From Calycina herbarum (taxonomy: Eukaryota; Ascomycota; Leotiomycetes; Helotiales; Pezizellaceae): 64,000 bases of DNA. Shown here piece by piece: positions 47,378-57,571 of the stretch. The translations under genes were made by a program, and so were the position numbers. Every line of letters begins with the position of its first letter. The first letter of the stretch is position 1. The stretch is from assembly GCA_001414485.1 (NCBI GenBank), contig LLEY01000007.1, positions 434,001 to 498,000 of the forward strand. Reading direction: 5' to 3'. The notes under the pieces are model-generated. The model saw only the letters and a list, made by a program, of their open reading frames with translations, made no database searches and was not told the origin of the DNA.

Positions 47378-49162
47378 CTAATTCGAATCCGACTTTCGCA
47401 ATTTGAACAAGACCTTCGCATCAGGAGCCGGAAACACGTACTCGTGCAATCTAATGTTGTCTGGACGCTTCCCAACACCTTCTACTGCCCCTTCAAATTC
47501 AAAATCATAACCAAGAAGGAGATTAGAAATGACCATCTTGATTGAGTTTGCCGCAAAGAAACGTCCTGGGCATGAAAACTTGCCATGGCCGAAGTGCAAA
47601 TTGGTGTTGCTTGTGGTCGCAAATTGGTGACGGTTGAGCTCGCCGGGCTTTTGTCGATTATTGTAATGCCGGAACCCATCAAAAAAAAGCGGGTCGGGGA
47701 CGTTCATGCTGTCAATAACAATGGGATAAATTGGCATCATAAGATGGGCATCCTTTGGGAGAACGGTGCCATCTGAGAGGATGAGTTCTTCTCGAACGCA
47801 TCTCTTGAAGCCAACTTGGGGAGCGTTAGTCTGAGTCAAGGCTAATAACTGAAGTAGGACTTACGAAGACTAGGTGGATTCAATCTTTGCGATTCGCGCA
47901 TGAAGCTATCGAGCTTGTAGAGATGCGTGAGTGTTTGTTTTGTATTGCCATCCTTCATCATTGTTTCAATGAGTTCTTTTCGCAGTGGCTCCATGTATTC
48001 TGGCCTCGCACAAAGGTCGAAGAGTGTCTGTGTTGCCGCCATGGAAGTTGTGTGTACCGCAGCGAGAGTAAGAATTAGAAGTCTATGCGCAAGCCTATGC
48101 GGTTGACCATCATACTCGTTTGCTCCGTCCATCATCCATTGCAAGAAGTCTTCTGGTTTCGTGTATAGTTGGTCTCCGGAATCAAGAGCATCAGCCGCCT
48201 CTTTTCTTCTCTGGATTATCAACGGAACAATCATTTTCTGTGCCCTTCTAAGAGCACTGGATACCTTCCATGAAAATGGAATGAAGAAAGATATGAAAGG
48301 CTTGATCCAATCCGGAAATATGCGAAGAAAGATAATAGTGCGGAATGCATTTTCGGTGTATTGGAGTGCTGTGGAAATCCATTCCTCGCTTTCACACATA
48401 GGATGTCCAACAAAGTGACGAGCTGCGATATGAGATACCAAACGCAGTACTAGATGAAAAGCCGGAAGAGCTACATAGGAATCTACTATGTGTTAGCAGA
48501 TAGAAAGAATATGCGAATGATACTTACCTTCCACTGCTGGCAATTCGGTTTCAAGTGACTTGAGCAATATTTGCTGTGTGACCGGTACCAAAGAGGCCAG
48601 CTTTGGGGTTAATTTGGTCTGAATGGTGTGAGTATGAAGGTGGCCTTCAAGTAAGATGCTTGTTGTTGAATACAATCCCTCGAAGTTCTGGAGAATTCTT
48701 TATTAGCCGAGTCAAGAGTGACTTTCTCTACATCCAAACTTACGTCAATATTCGCTTGTATGGAGCTTAGTTTGTGATCGGGCATATTTCGAAGCTCGTC
48801 TACAAATTTGTTCGGGATGACAAGAATATCATGCCCTGATAACTTGAAAATGGCATCTTTGTACTATGATAACGTCAGACTCATGTAATTTCGCTGGAAA
48901 TTGTTCATACCATCGAGTAGCCTTTCTCCGTGTATAATTGGGCATTTTTGAAAAAGTGATATCTTGCCAGGAAGCTTTTGGGACCAATAATTGGTGCATC
49001 AAATTTGAAATTTCCCCCAATTGGTCGAAAGAAGAAGTAGAAAATACGAAAAATCACAATAATTGTCAAAGAGCAGAGTACTTTCGAAAGCAAAGAGAAC
49101 TCCAAGACAGAAGAGTATACTTCCGTAACTTTGATAGGGGGTTTTGAGTTCGAGGGGAGCAT
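47378..49162 (-). CDS. cytochrome P450 C (gibberellin-P450-like clade)
   Basis: Five exons: 49162-48911, 48863-48744, 48687-48528, 48485-47865 and 47814-47378; 529 aa. ATG 49162 gives an N-terminal anchor (CSLTIIVIFRIFYFFF) for ER membrane insertion. The I-helix AAVHTTSMAATQTLFDL, ExxR as RESQR and heme loop FGHGKFSCPGRFFA (C466) are all present. Overall form and exon pattern follow P450 A, and both resemble the P450s that oxidise ent-kaurene and kaurenoic acid in gibberellin producers. Fungal members of this group often perform successive oxidations of one carbon. The inferred role is a second oxidative step on the diterpene. The last intron ends at CCCCAAG, chosen because it leads in frame into LLGFKRCVREEL. 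Confidence 0.91.
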
Positions 49163-50186
49163 CGTGCTTGGTGTTTGTTTGTATAATAGTCTTTTGTATA
49201 ATACAGTTGATTTCTTTCAAACTTTGATGGCGGGGCAATAGGCTCGAGGAATCTGCTAAGATACAACCTCATGGATCCGGTAGTCTTGTGAGAATGCACT
49301 TAATCCCCCACCACCCATTAATCCAATACCTTACAATGACCATTCTGCTTCTGCCTGATAATGCATTCGTAGGGGCATTTCAGATCTCTCTGAAAGCGGA
49401 AGCTCATGGCTCAAAGTGCAGCGCATTATGGCATTGCTGGCCCGGTGCCGGTTAATGATAAATCACCAACATCTTGGCTTGTTGGTGATCGACAGACAAC
49501 AATTCTTCCTATCAATATACAATACATGACGCCCAAAATGGGTACATCCGATTCAATTTGGTTTCATGTTACATTCTTCGACGAAATAACCGGCATATTT
49601 CGCCTTCCACTTGCCCACATACCATGTGCTATGCACTCGCCCACCAACAACGCTGCATAAATGCACTCAGCTTCTGGTCACCAACATCTTATCACCAACA
49701 TCTTATCACCAACATCTTGCGATGAATCCCCACCGCAGGAATGCATACGAGACTTCCTGCATGCTGCAGAAATGCACTCAGCTTCTGGTCACCAACCTCT
49801 TATCACCAACATCTTATCACCAACATCTTATCACCAACATCTTGCGATGAATCCCCACCGCAGGAATGCATGCGAGACTTCCTGCATGCTGTAGTAATCT
49901 CCCGCTGCAGAAATGCATACGGAATCACCCACGTTCTGCGAGGCTTTTTGTTGCCTTTTATATTGTCACGGCAGATAGTGAAACCTTGCAATAAGTATTA
50001 TGCTTATATGAAATTACGATAAAATTATATAGCTTCATTGAGGTTTACTGAATTTTTAGGCTCAGACTACTTGGTGTTTTAAGGCCTCTAAACTTTAAGT
50101 TTGTTGGGGAAATTTTCGTGCCACCAAAGTCTCTTGCCATACACACCCACCCATATGTTGAAAATCCTCGTTGAGATAAATCCATC
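49163..50186. promoter_or_regulatory. divergent promoter of P450 C and P450 D with minisatellite
   Basis: About 1 kb between start codons. The centre holds a nested tandem repeat (49640-49895, listed separately). Palindromic TGCATGC/CTGCAG words recur (49740-49770, 49865-49890). A 113-bp stretch before 50187 is free of repeats and should hold the core promoter of P450 D. Confidence 0.5.
49640..49895. repeat. nested minisatellite: 14-bp units in a ~118-bp duplication
   Basis: The 14-bp unit CACCAACATCTTAT occurs in runs of two to three and then three to four copies. Each run is followed by the same tail (GCGATGAATCCCCACCGCAG, then a variable GCATACGAG or GCATGCGAG, then CTTCCTGCATGCTG). The two long units are near-identical, so a duplication of about 118 bp contains the short repeats. 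A related word CACCAACATCTTGG lies outside at about 49466. Confidence 0.85.
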
Positions 50187-51928
50187 ATGAGTCCCACGGT
50201 GATGCCTCATCTCACTTCGATCCTTCAGTCAGGTCATCTCAGTTCTTCCATCGCCATAGTTACTCTCATTGCCACCCTCACAGTACGTACATTGTCCAAG
50301 TTACGTTATTTAACCACTTATTTTCAACTAACCAATGAAACAGTACTTACTCCTCCTAATTTTCTACAACTACTACCTCCATCCCCTCTCAAAATACCCC
50401 GGCCCCCTCCTCTGGACCCTCTTCCGCCTCCCCTTTGCCTACTCCCTCCAATCCGGCCACTTAGTCCACGACACAAAACGCTTCCACGACAAATACGGCT
50501 CCATAGTTCGTCTCGCTCCAAATGAATTATCCTTCGTCCATGCATCAGCATGGCAAGATATCTACGGCCATCGGAAAAGGGGCCACAAGGAAATGACCAA
50601 GAATCCAATTTGGGCTCAACCCTCTCCAAATGGTGTTTTCTCGCTCATAAATTGCAAAGAGGAAGACCATGCTAGAATGAGGAAACCCTTTGTTCCAGCT
50701 TTTAGTATGAGAGCGCTGAAGGGACAAGAGAATATCATTCGGGGGTATGTGGATTTGTTTATGGAGAAGTTGAGGATGAGAGCGAGTGTTGGGGATGGGG
50801 TGGTGGATATTAAGGATTATTATAATTGGACGACTTTTGATATTATTGTAAGTCTTCCTCTTTCAACATTAAAAGCCATGGTTTTCTAACAATTGTACTT
50901 AGGGGGACCTTGGTTTTGGAGAACCATTTGATTGTCTTCAGAATGAACGGTACCACCAATGGGTATCCTTCCTCTTCGGTCACTTGAAAGCTGGTGCTCT
51001 CCTGGCAAGCGTAAACTTTTACCCGTGGTTTTCCAAAGCCCTTTTAACCCTGGTTCCAAAATCCGTGTATCAAGCGGCACTCGCCCACCACGAGATGAGT
51101 TGCGAAAAAGTCAAAAGACGAATGGAATCGAAAACCGATCGAAAAGACATTTTCTCACACGTCCTAGCTTTAAACGACGAGAGGGGGTTGTCACTTCCTG
51201 AACTCGAGGCCACTGCTGCAATTATTATCTTAGCAGGTTCGGAGAGCACGTCTACGATGCTGACTGGTACAACGAATTTGTTGATGCGAAACCCGGAGAA
51301 GTTGGCCAAACTTGCAAGCGAGATTAGGAATACCTTTCAGCAAGAAACGGATATAACCTTAGATGCTGTAGAGCAACTGCCCTACCTTCGAGCGGTATTC
51401 CAAGAATCCTTTCGCCTACTCCCACCCGTACCAACACAAATCCCCCGAATCGTTCCCCCAGAAGGCGACACAATATGCGGACACTTCCTCCCCGGCAACG
51501 TAAGTCCATCCTCCAGCCTCCAATACCAAAACCCATCTAACAACCGCAAACAGACATTCGTCGGCCTCCCCCAATACGCAGCCTACCGCTCCCCCCAGAA
51601 CTTCATCCACCCCTCTTGTTTCCTCCCCGAACGTTGGCTCCCCACTGACTCCCCTCTTTTCACATTCTCGCCTTCAGGTCCCCCATTCAATCACTCCAGC
51701 TTTGTGAATGACAACAGAAATGTGGTTCAACCTTTCTCCGTCGGTCCAAGGAATTGTATTGGTACCAACTTAGCTTATGCAGAAATGCGTCTCGTGCTTT
51801 CTCGGTTGTTGTGGAACGTGGATTTGAGTTTTCCCGTTGGGGAGGAGGGATTGGTGTTTGAGGATCAGAAGACTTATGCTTTGTGGGAGAGAGAGGCTTT
51901 TAGGGTTAAATTGAGTTGGGTTCGTTGA
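50187..51928 (+). CDS. cytochrome P450 D (CYP65/isotrichodermin-hydroxylase-like)
   Basis: Four exons: 50187-50282, 50344-50847, 50903-51499 and 51554-51928; 523 aa. ATG 50187 starts an anchor (SSSIAIVTLIATLT) continued by YLLLIFYNYYLHPLSKYPGP. Motifs: I-helix LAGSESTSTML, ExxR as QESFR, PERWLP, heme loop FSVGPRNCIGTNLAYAEMRL with C467. The substrate-contact region (NPIWAQPSPNGVFSLINC) parallels NPIWWSTPPGQPNSFISA in P450 B. B and D therefore look like duplicates, with D keeping the normal I-helix acid. The inferred role is late hydroxylation of the diterpene skeleton. It is the right-hand end gene of the cluster; beyond it is a gene-free, TE-containing stretch. Confidence 0.92.
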
Positions 51929-52963
51929 GTGCAATATGTAGTTTCTTATTTTGCTGTACAGAGACTAGTTTACTTCAATTGAATTCCACCATCTCAATTA
52001 TTTAATTCCCAAACGTGACCACTACATCACTCCCTTTCGTCTAAGACACTCCTCAAATTCCAAGATTCATACTCTGGACATTAAACAGCGTCAGTAAACA
52101 AATCACCCAACTTTTCAATACACTTGAACCTGTCATTGTTCCAAAGCACCTAGGCGAATAATCTCAAATTTCTCTAATTACTTGGAATAATTTCCATGAA
52201 ATACTCCAGGAGGTTTGTACCCACGTACCTATCCCTCGTTATTCCAGCCAGATGTATCTACTGTCTCTTCCAACATCTATCGCGAGCTTCCTTCCCTGGT
52301 CCTTTAAAAAATCGGTAAATTAACAGCACATCCCCCACCCCCACCCTCGCGCCAGACCACTTCAGCCTTCATCCAACCCTCATCTCCAGCCCCCACAAAC
52401 GATGTAATCTTACCCTAGAGACTTAGAATAATTTATAAGTAACCTAGATAACTAGAACAATTAACTCCAAGCAATCTAGATTGATCCTAGAAAACTAGAA
52501 CATCTCGAGGTTGCGTTCATTTTTCGATCATGAGCTCCTCTCGCTTTGAAGATACAACGGGATAAAACTAATTTCAAAGTTGATCATTGTATCACGCCCC
52601 CAAGTCTTCTTATGCAAAAATAAAAGTTGATACTACGATTTTGTATCGCGAGTAAGCAGTGGGTAAGCCATTGATAAGCCGCGAGTAACTCATAAGTCAA
52701 CCATTTCAGTTTACAAACCCAGTGATAGCTTACTCGTCGAGTAGTCGCTCACCAGGTAAAAAGTTTAATGGCCAAAGAAGTGTTACGAGTAAGCTAATGT
52801 CTGTCCGGCTTACTAGCAACTCTCTAGCTTGCCGAGTCTTTGACAGCTTCCAGCTTACTTAACATTTGCTAGCTTACTCACGACTTAACATTTCAGCCCC
52901 CAAACAAGCATTGTCTTACTAGCGAGTAAGCCGCGAGTAAGCCACAAGTAACTGGTGGCTAAC
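51929..52963. other. gene-free region with repeated GAGTAAGC words
   Basis: No supported ORF. Between about 52640 and 52960, GCGAGTAAGC-like words and their reverse complement GCTTACTCG occur again and again in both orientations, with spacing of 10-60 bp. They continue beyond the small inverted-repeat element. Origin unknown. Confidence 0.5.
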
Positions 52964-53206
52964 CCACCAGGGGGTGTACTCATTCGTGGGACAGATTGTG
53001 CTTGGTTCAGGAACACCAAACCGCTTCGAAACTATTTTATCTACCATTTTTTATCTTTTCTAAGTAAAATATATTTGGTAGAGCACTCTTTGGATATCTA
53101 GGTGAAATGTATAAGATTTGCTTTGATTGTTTACTGCTAAGGTGAGTTTTGGTGTTCCTAAGAACCAAGCATGAACTGTCCCATGAATGAGTACACCCCC
53201 TGGTGG
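52964..53206. mobile_element. MITE-like inverted-repeat element, 243 bp
   Basis: Terminal inverted repeats of about 60 bp: CCACCAGGGGGTGTACTCAT at the left, and its complement ATGAGTACACCCCCTGGTGG at the right end. The match continues through GGGACAG and GCTTGGTT to GGAACACCAAA with few mismatches. The AT-rich centre has no coding capacity. No certain target duplication is seen. It is inserted in, and surrounded by, the GAGTAAGC-word region. Confidence 0.8.
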
Positions 53207-53329
53207 CCCGCCAACTCCCAGGTAAGCTGTGAGTAACTCTCCAACCCCGCTAGTAACTCAAGAGCAATTTTTCTCCAATTTCTCACGGTCATAATATACA
53301 AAAACGCAAGGCAGTAATATCTCTCATTA

Positions 53330-53842
53330 CAGTGAGTTGCGAATTAAGCTTCCTTTTTAACGCTTTTTTTATAAACCGTGCTTTTTTCTTCCTAGGTTTT
53401 TTCCTTATTTATTTTAGAAAACAGAAAACTAAAGTACTCTTTAAGATATAAGACCTAGCTAGAAAGAACCGCTATGTCTTCTTATACCTCCTCTCTATTT
53501 ATTACTATATCTAAGCAAGTATAATAAGAATAAACTTAGTAATAGTTAATTCTTAAAAAAACCCCTTTTTGTAAGAAAAATTTTCACACCCCTATAAAGT
53601 TAAGTAGTCTCTACTAAGACCCTATAAAAATTCAGATATATATAAAACTGTCTGTTTTCTTCCTAAAAAGTTTATAGAGTAAGAAAGGCGGTATAGTGCT
53701 CTTATTAGCTGTTCTTAGGGATATAATAACATACGTTGTTATTAAGTAAAAAGGGGAAGAGTGTCTAGGAAATAAGAAAATTTCTAAAAACACACGGTTT
53801 ACAAAATATCGTCAAAAGGGAAGCTTAATTTGCAACTCACTG
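53330..53842. mobile_element. Tc1/mariner (Fot1/pogo-like) non-autonomous element
   Basis: 513 bp with inverted ends CAGTGAGTTGCGAATTAAGC and the complement of CAGTGAGTTGCAAATTAAGC. TIR similarity extends about 50 bp to the AAACCGTG word. TA dinucleotides flank both ends (53328-53329 and 53843-53844), the classic Tc1/mariner duplication. The CAGT... terminus is common in Fot1/pogo elements of fungi. The interior is AT-rich with RIP-like character and has no transposase frame, so it is a deletion derivative or decayed copy. Confidence 0.83.
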
Positions 53843-53844
53843 TA

Positions 53845-55700
53845 TTCCAACTTTCTTGAACACTTGGAATGATTATTCGAGACAATCTCGGTTAATATTC
53901 TCCATGCTTTTCTCTTCTAGATTGACTCTTTATAAGTACATTATCCATTGTCCGTATCCTCCATCGCTGCTGTGAAAACGGATGGCAGCAGCAAGAGGAT
54001 TATAACCTATGGTGGGGAAGTAAACAAACCCCAAGTAAAAATAAGCGAATTCCAAGTAATCAAAGTCCAAACTTCCAAGTACTCTTCCTTGACTTCTATC
54101 CATGTTCCCCACCAGGATCCCAAGTCACGAGTTATACCCTTCACTTTATTCTTCGGAATTGGATTCCTATCCTAAATCGTAGCTTCGAGTGCTCGGCTTC
54201 GAGGAAGTGAAGTTTGTAGCATACAAGTGTAAAGTAGCTTGAGAACGGGGATTCTTCCAAGTATCGTACGTTGCGAGAGAGGTCGGTCGGTACGGCTCGA
54301 AAGGCGTGGAAAGTCGGTAAAGAGAGAGAAGTCTTTTCAGAGCCTTGAGAGTTGGTTTCTTGCTTTCTTACTATGCAAGGGGATTAGCTTCCCGGACCAA
54401 CTCCCGGCACTGACGGAACCAAGTATCGAAGTTAGAAAAAGCAGGGTTTGAGAACAAAGTATCGTAGAGAGAGTCTAACTCTCGGGACTCCCAAGGATGA
54501 AGAAGGCTTTGAGCCTTCTACAAGCAAAAAGGTGACTTCTTCCTACCGGCTCTGCACTCTCGAGAGTTTCGATGCTTATAATCTACGTCTTTTACTAACC
54601 TAACCTTATACGCTGTACGTTTTCAAAGCCACTTCAGGCTCGCGTACTATGAACTTCTTAAAGATCCACTCTCATAGCGCGAACTCTCTTTCCTCAAATC
54701 TGAGCACTCACTCTCTTTCCGCAAACTACGATTCTAGCAACCAACCCAATTCCAAAGAACAAAGTAAAGAAGTATCACATACCTCTAGGATCCCGGTATA
54801 AATGGCATAAGTAAAAGAAGAGCACCTAAGACGTGAGACTTTAGACTTGATTACTTGGAACTCGCTTCTTTATTGACTTTGCGATATAATAGGCTAATAT
54901 AAATGTACTTATGAAATCCAAAGAGCATGATTACTTGAGATATCGTTACTTATACTTATATGCTCGCTAAGGTCGGTTTCCTTTTCTACTAGTAGGTGAG
55001 AAGAAGTGATATCTTCTTTTTTTTAAGCTCTCTCTTTAGCGAGATAGCTTGAATTACCTCTTTATTTCTTAGCTTGTCTCTGATAAGTAGAGTAAGTCTC
55101 TTGATTAAGTTATATTTCTTCTTTTGAATATAGAGATATTAATCTTTTCTTCCAAGTTTAGATTAGAAGTTAGCTTTAATAAGATGGTAGTAGAGTAAGT
55201 TTCTTAATCAAGTTATCTTTCTTCTTTTCTAGAGATAAGCTCTTTTATTTCCTTCCTTTTACTTAAATAGAACTAATAAGAAGAAGCTTTAATAAGAAGA
55301 ATAGAGTAAGCTTTTTTATTTCAATATATCTCTTCTTCTAAGTAGAGAACTATAGCTTTCTTCTTAAGTTTATATCAATATTCCATCTATGAGTTAATGT
55401 AATAGTAGAGTAAGCTCTTTTATTTCAATATATCTCTTCTTCAAGATAGAGAAAGTTAGAAAAACATATCCTTTCACTCGAGAATTGGTCACAAACAAAA
55501 AGATTTCAATAATATTATAACATTCAGGTGCCAGGCCAAAAAAAAGCCCGAAATTCCAACTCAACAAAGATATAACTACAAATCCCCCTCCCCCTCCCCC
55601 TCCCCTTCCCCATAACTCCCCTCGCAATCCACCCAATTCTACGCCCCATACCCATCCATAATAAAACTCCCCTCACAACACCATATCCCAGCAACACACC
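53845..55700. other. gene-free region with degenerate tandem repeats
   Basis: Short motif-free frames only. At 54502-54520, AGAAGGCTTTGAGCCTTCT is a small perfect hairpin. From about 54990 to 55450 the DNA is CT/AT-rich. A near-identical phrase AGTAAGC(T/C)TTTTATTTCAATATATCTCTTCTTC occurs near 55305 and again near 55403, a repeat of about 98 bp. A (CCCCCT)n tract lies at 55583-55612. Confidence 0.5.
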
Positions 55701-56587
55701 TTAACTAGTCGGAACACACGCAGTTCCAAATTTGATGCAGCTGCCACAAGGAGAGCCGCGGTCGCACTTGCTCTTTCTTCTTCGGCATTGGGTACAGACC
55801 GGAAGGTTGTTCTTAGCCGGCTTTGAGTTCGGAGCCGGCGCCGAGGCAGCAGAGACAGATGGGGTCGCGTCACTATCAAAGGCGTCAGATCGCGAGAGGT
55901 TGAAAGGAGGAAGAGGAAAACTTACGCTGGCTTTCGATATTCGGCCACGAAGACCTCATAGATGAATTCCACGTGTCGTTGACACTTGAAAGCCTTGTTT
56001 TGACTGAGAAGCACCAAGCATTCTTCCCGAGTCTCCTCCGCCTGCTCAGCCGTGACAAGAGCTGGCAAACTGGCACCGTCTCCTATCTCCACAACCGGGT
56101 ACACGTGATTGGGATCCTTCACGGCAAAGTATCTCTGGGCGACCTCCTCGTGGTACGGCCTGCCTTCCTCGTCTCGTTTGTATTGGCGTCCTCTGAGGAT
56201 TTTGAAAACGAAGACGTACTTGTAGTCGTTCCAGAAGCCATTTCCCAAGGCTGATAGGAGACGCTCGGGTTTGACTCCTCCGTATGCGGCGCAAAAGTCT
56301 GGGATGGAATTCTCGTCTAGGACGGAGAGCGGCGCATCGAATGGGGGGAAACCAAGAGCGAATTTCGCAGACCAACCCTCGTAGCCTTGAAATCGGTCAT
56401 GCTGAAAGCATTGGCGGCAGCAGACAACACGGCTTCCTTGTTTAGGGGCAGGGACTGGTGCTCGTGGAGGAGGAAGAGGAGAAGGGAAGTGGGGAGGTGG
56501 TTGTTGTGGATTTTCGATCAGCGACAATGGTTGAGATTGCGGAAGCGAGTCGGGAATCTCCAAAGGGAGTCGTTGGGGGGCCGCCAT
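55701..56587 (-). CDS. protein with C-terminal Zn(II)2Cys6 motif
   Basis: Exons 56587-55926 and 55872-55701 (53-nt intron with a CTGAC branch-like site) encode 277 aa. ATG 56587 (MAAPQRLPLEIPDSLPQ) is preferred over longer readings. Layout: Pro-rich residues 1-50, then a region with CCRQCFQHDRFQGYEGW and a globular stretch including FNDYKYVFVFKI-like residues (actual text WNDYKYVFVFKILRG), about residues 60-220. An Ala/Pro linker follows, and then C247, C250, C257, C263, C266, C273 in the exact C-x2-C-x6-C-x5-C-x2-C-x6-C spacing of a fungal binuclear zinc cluster, ending four residues before the stop. Zn2Cys6 DNA-binding domains normally sit at the N-terminus. I do not recognise the upstream domain. 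A DNA-binding regulator is likely but not certain. Confidence 0.75.
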
Positions 56588-56897
56588 GTCAGCGAGGGTC
56601 TTTATTCGATGTTTGCAATTGGTGTGGTGATGGGATGCAAAGTGGTACGTTGACTTGAAGCAAATTTGGGACCAAGAAAGGTGCGATGTCGAGTCTGAAA
56701 GCGAATGTCGCGTCTTTGGCGACGGCGGGAGAGGGGTGCAAATATCTTCAAGAGACGAGCAAAGTGACGACTCCCGTATCAATTGGCGGAAGACCTTGAT
56801 GAAGAACACAAAACCAAGCAAAGAGCCAAAGAGCGTTTTATCTTGTCGCGTCGTGTTGAGATATTGGATATCAAAATTCGAAAGTTGTCCTGCCCAA

Positions 56898-57571
56898 TCA
56901 GGATGGACCTCGAGAGCAAGTTTTCTCGGAATTTGGTGGGTCACGAGCGACCACCCCTACGGAGAGCTCCCAAACCACGCATCGATAAGACACTATCGTA
57001 TGGGACGCACAGATATATTTTTTGACAATCCCCCGCTCCGTGTTGTAAAATGTCGACACAACACGCAGGATATCATCAGAATTCGACCATTCCCCATTCT
57101 TGAAATCCAACTCCAGGTAAGCCCCACGATGGGAGTACTCTGTCCGCCAAGTGGGTACAAAGTAACGATCCCCCATAGTAGACCGTGGAATAGGGGGGTC
57201 CAGGAGTGAGAGGTCGTCCTTCTGAAGCCCGAGAAGGCGCTGAAATGTACCTAGTTTAGAAATTACATCTTTGACTGCGATGGTAGGACACCAATGGGAG
57301 TCATGGGAGAAGGTATACCATGGATCATGCTTCATGATTCCAATAAAATGGTCAATCAGCTGGTGGGCTTCAGAGTCTTTGCCTTGTTGGTGTTGCGATG
57401 ACCAGACGTGAGGGCAGCATAGAGGTCTGTTTTGGTACTGTCTAATCCCTTGTCTGGGATCAGGCTGTTGAACCTCACCCTCATTCAGTTGGGACATTGT
57501 CAGTTGCTGTTTGATTGTGTTAGCGTAATATACTTCCCCCATGGAAGGAAGGTGCTTACATTCTTGCGCAT
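56898..57571 (-). CDS. hypothetical protein
   Basis: Probable exons 57571-57560 (MRKN) and 57506-56898, 206 aa, with a 53-nt intron (GTAAGC...AACAG). The alternative is a single-exon start at ATG 57497 (MSQLNEGEVQQ). The protein is soluble, with motifs HDPWYTFSHDSHWCP and DRYFVPTWRTEYSHRGAYLE and a Trp/Tyr-rich middle. I do not recognise a family. It points the same way as the Zn2Cys6-tailed gene downstream, 310 bp apart. Both carry Asp/Tyr/Trp-rich domains of similar size, but a real homology cannot be claimed by eye. Confidence 0.5.

Noticed and set aside
49640..49895. Tandem repeats as a CRISPR array
   Set aside because: Units are contiguous 14-mers without unique spacers, and the genome is fungal.
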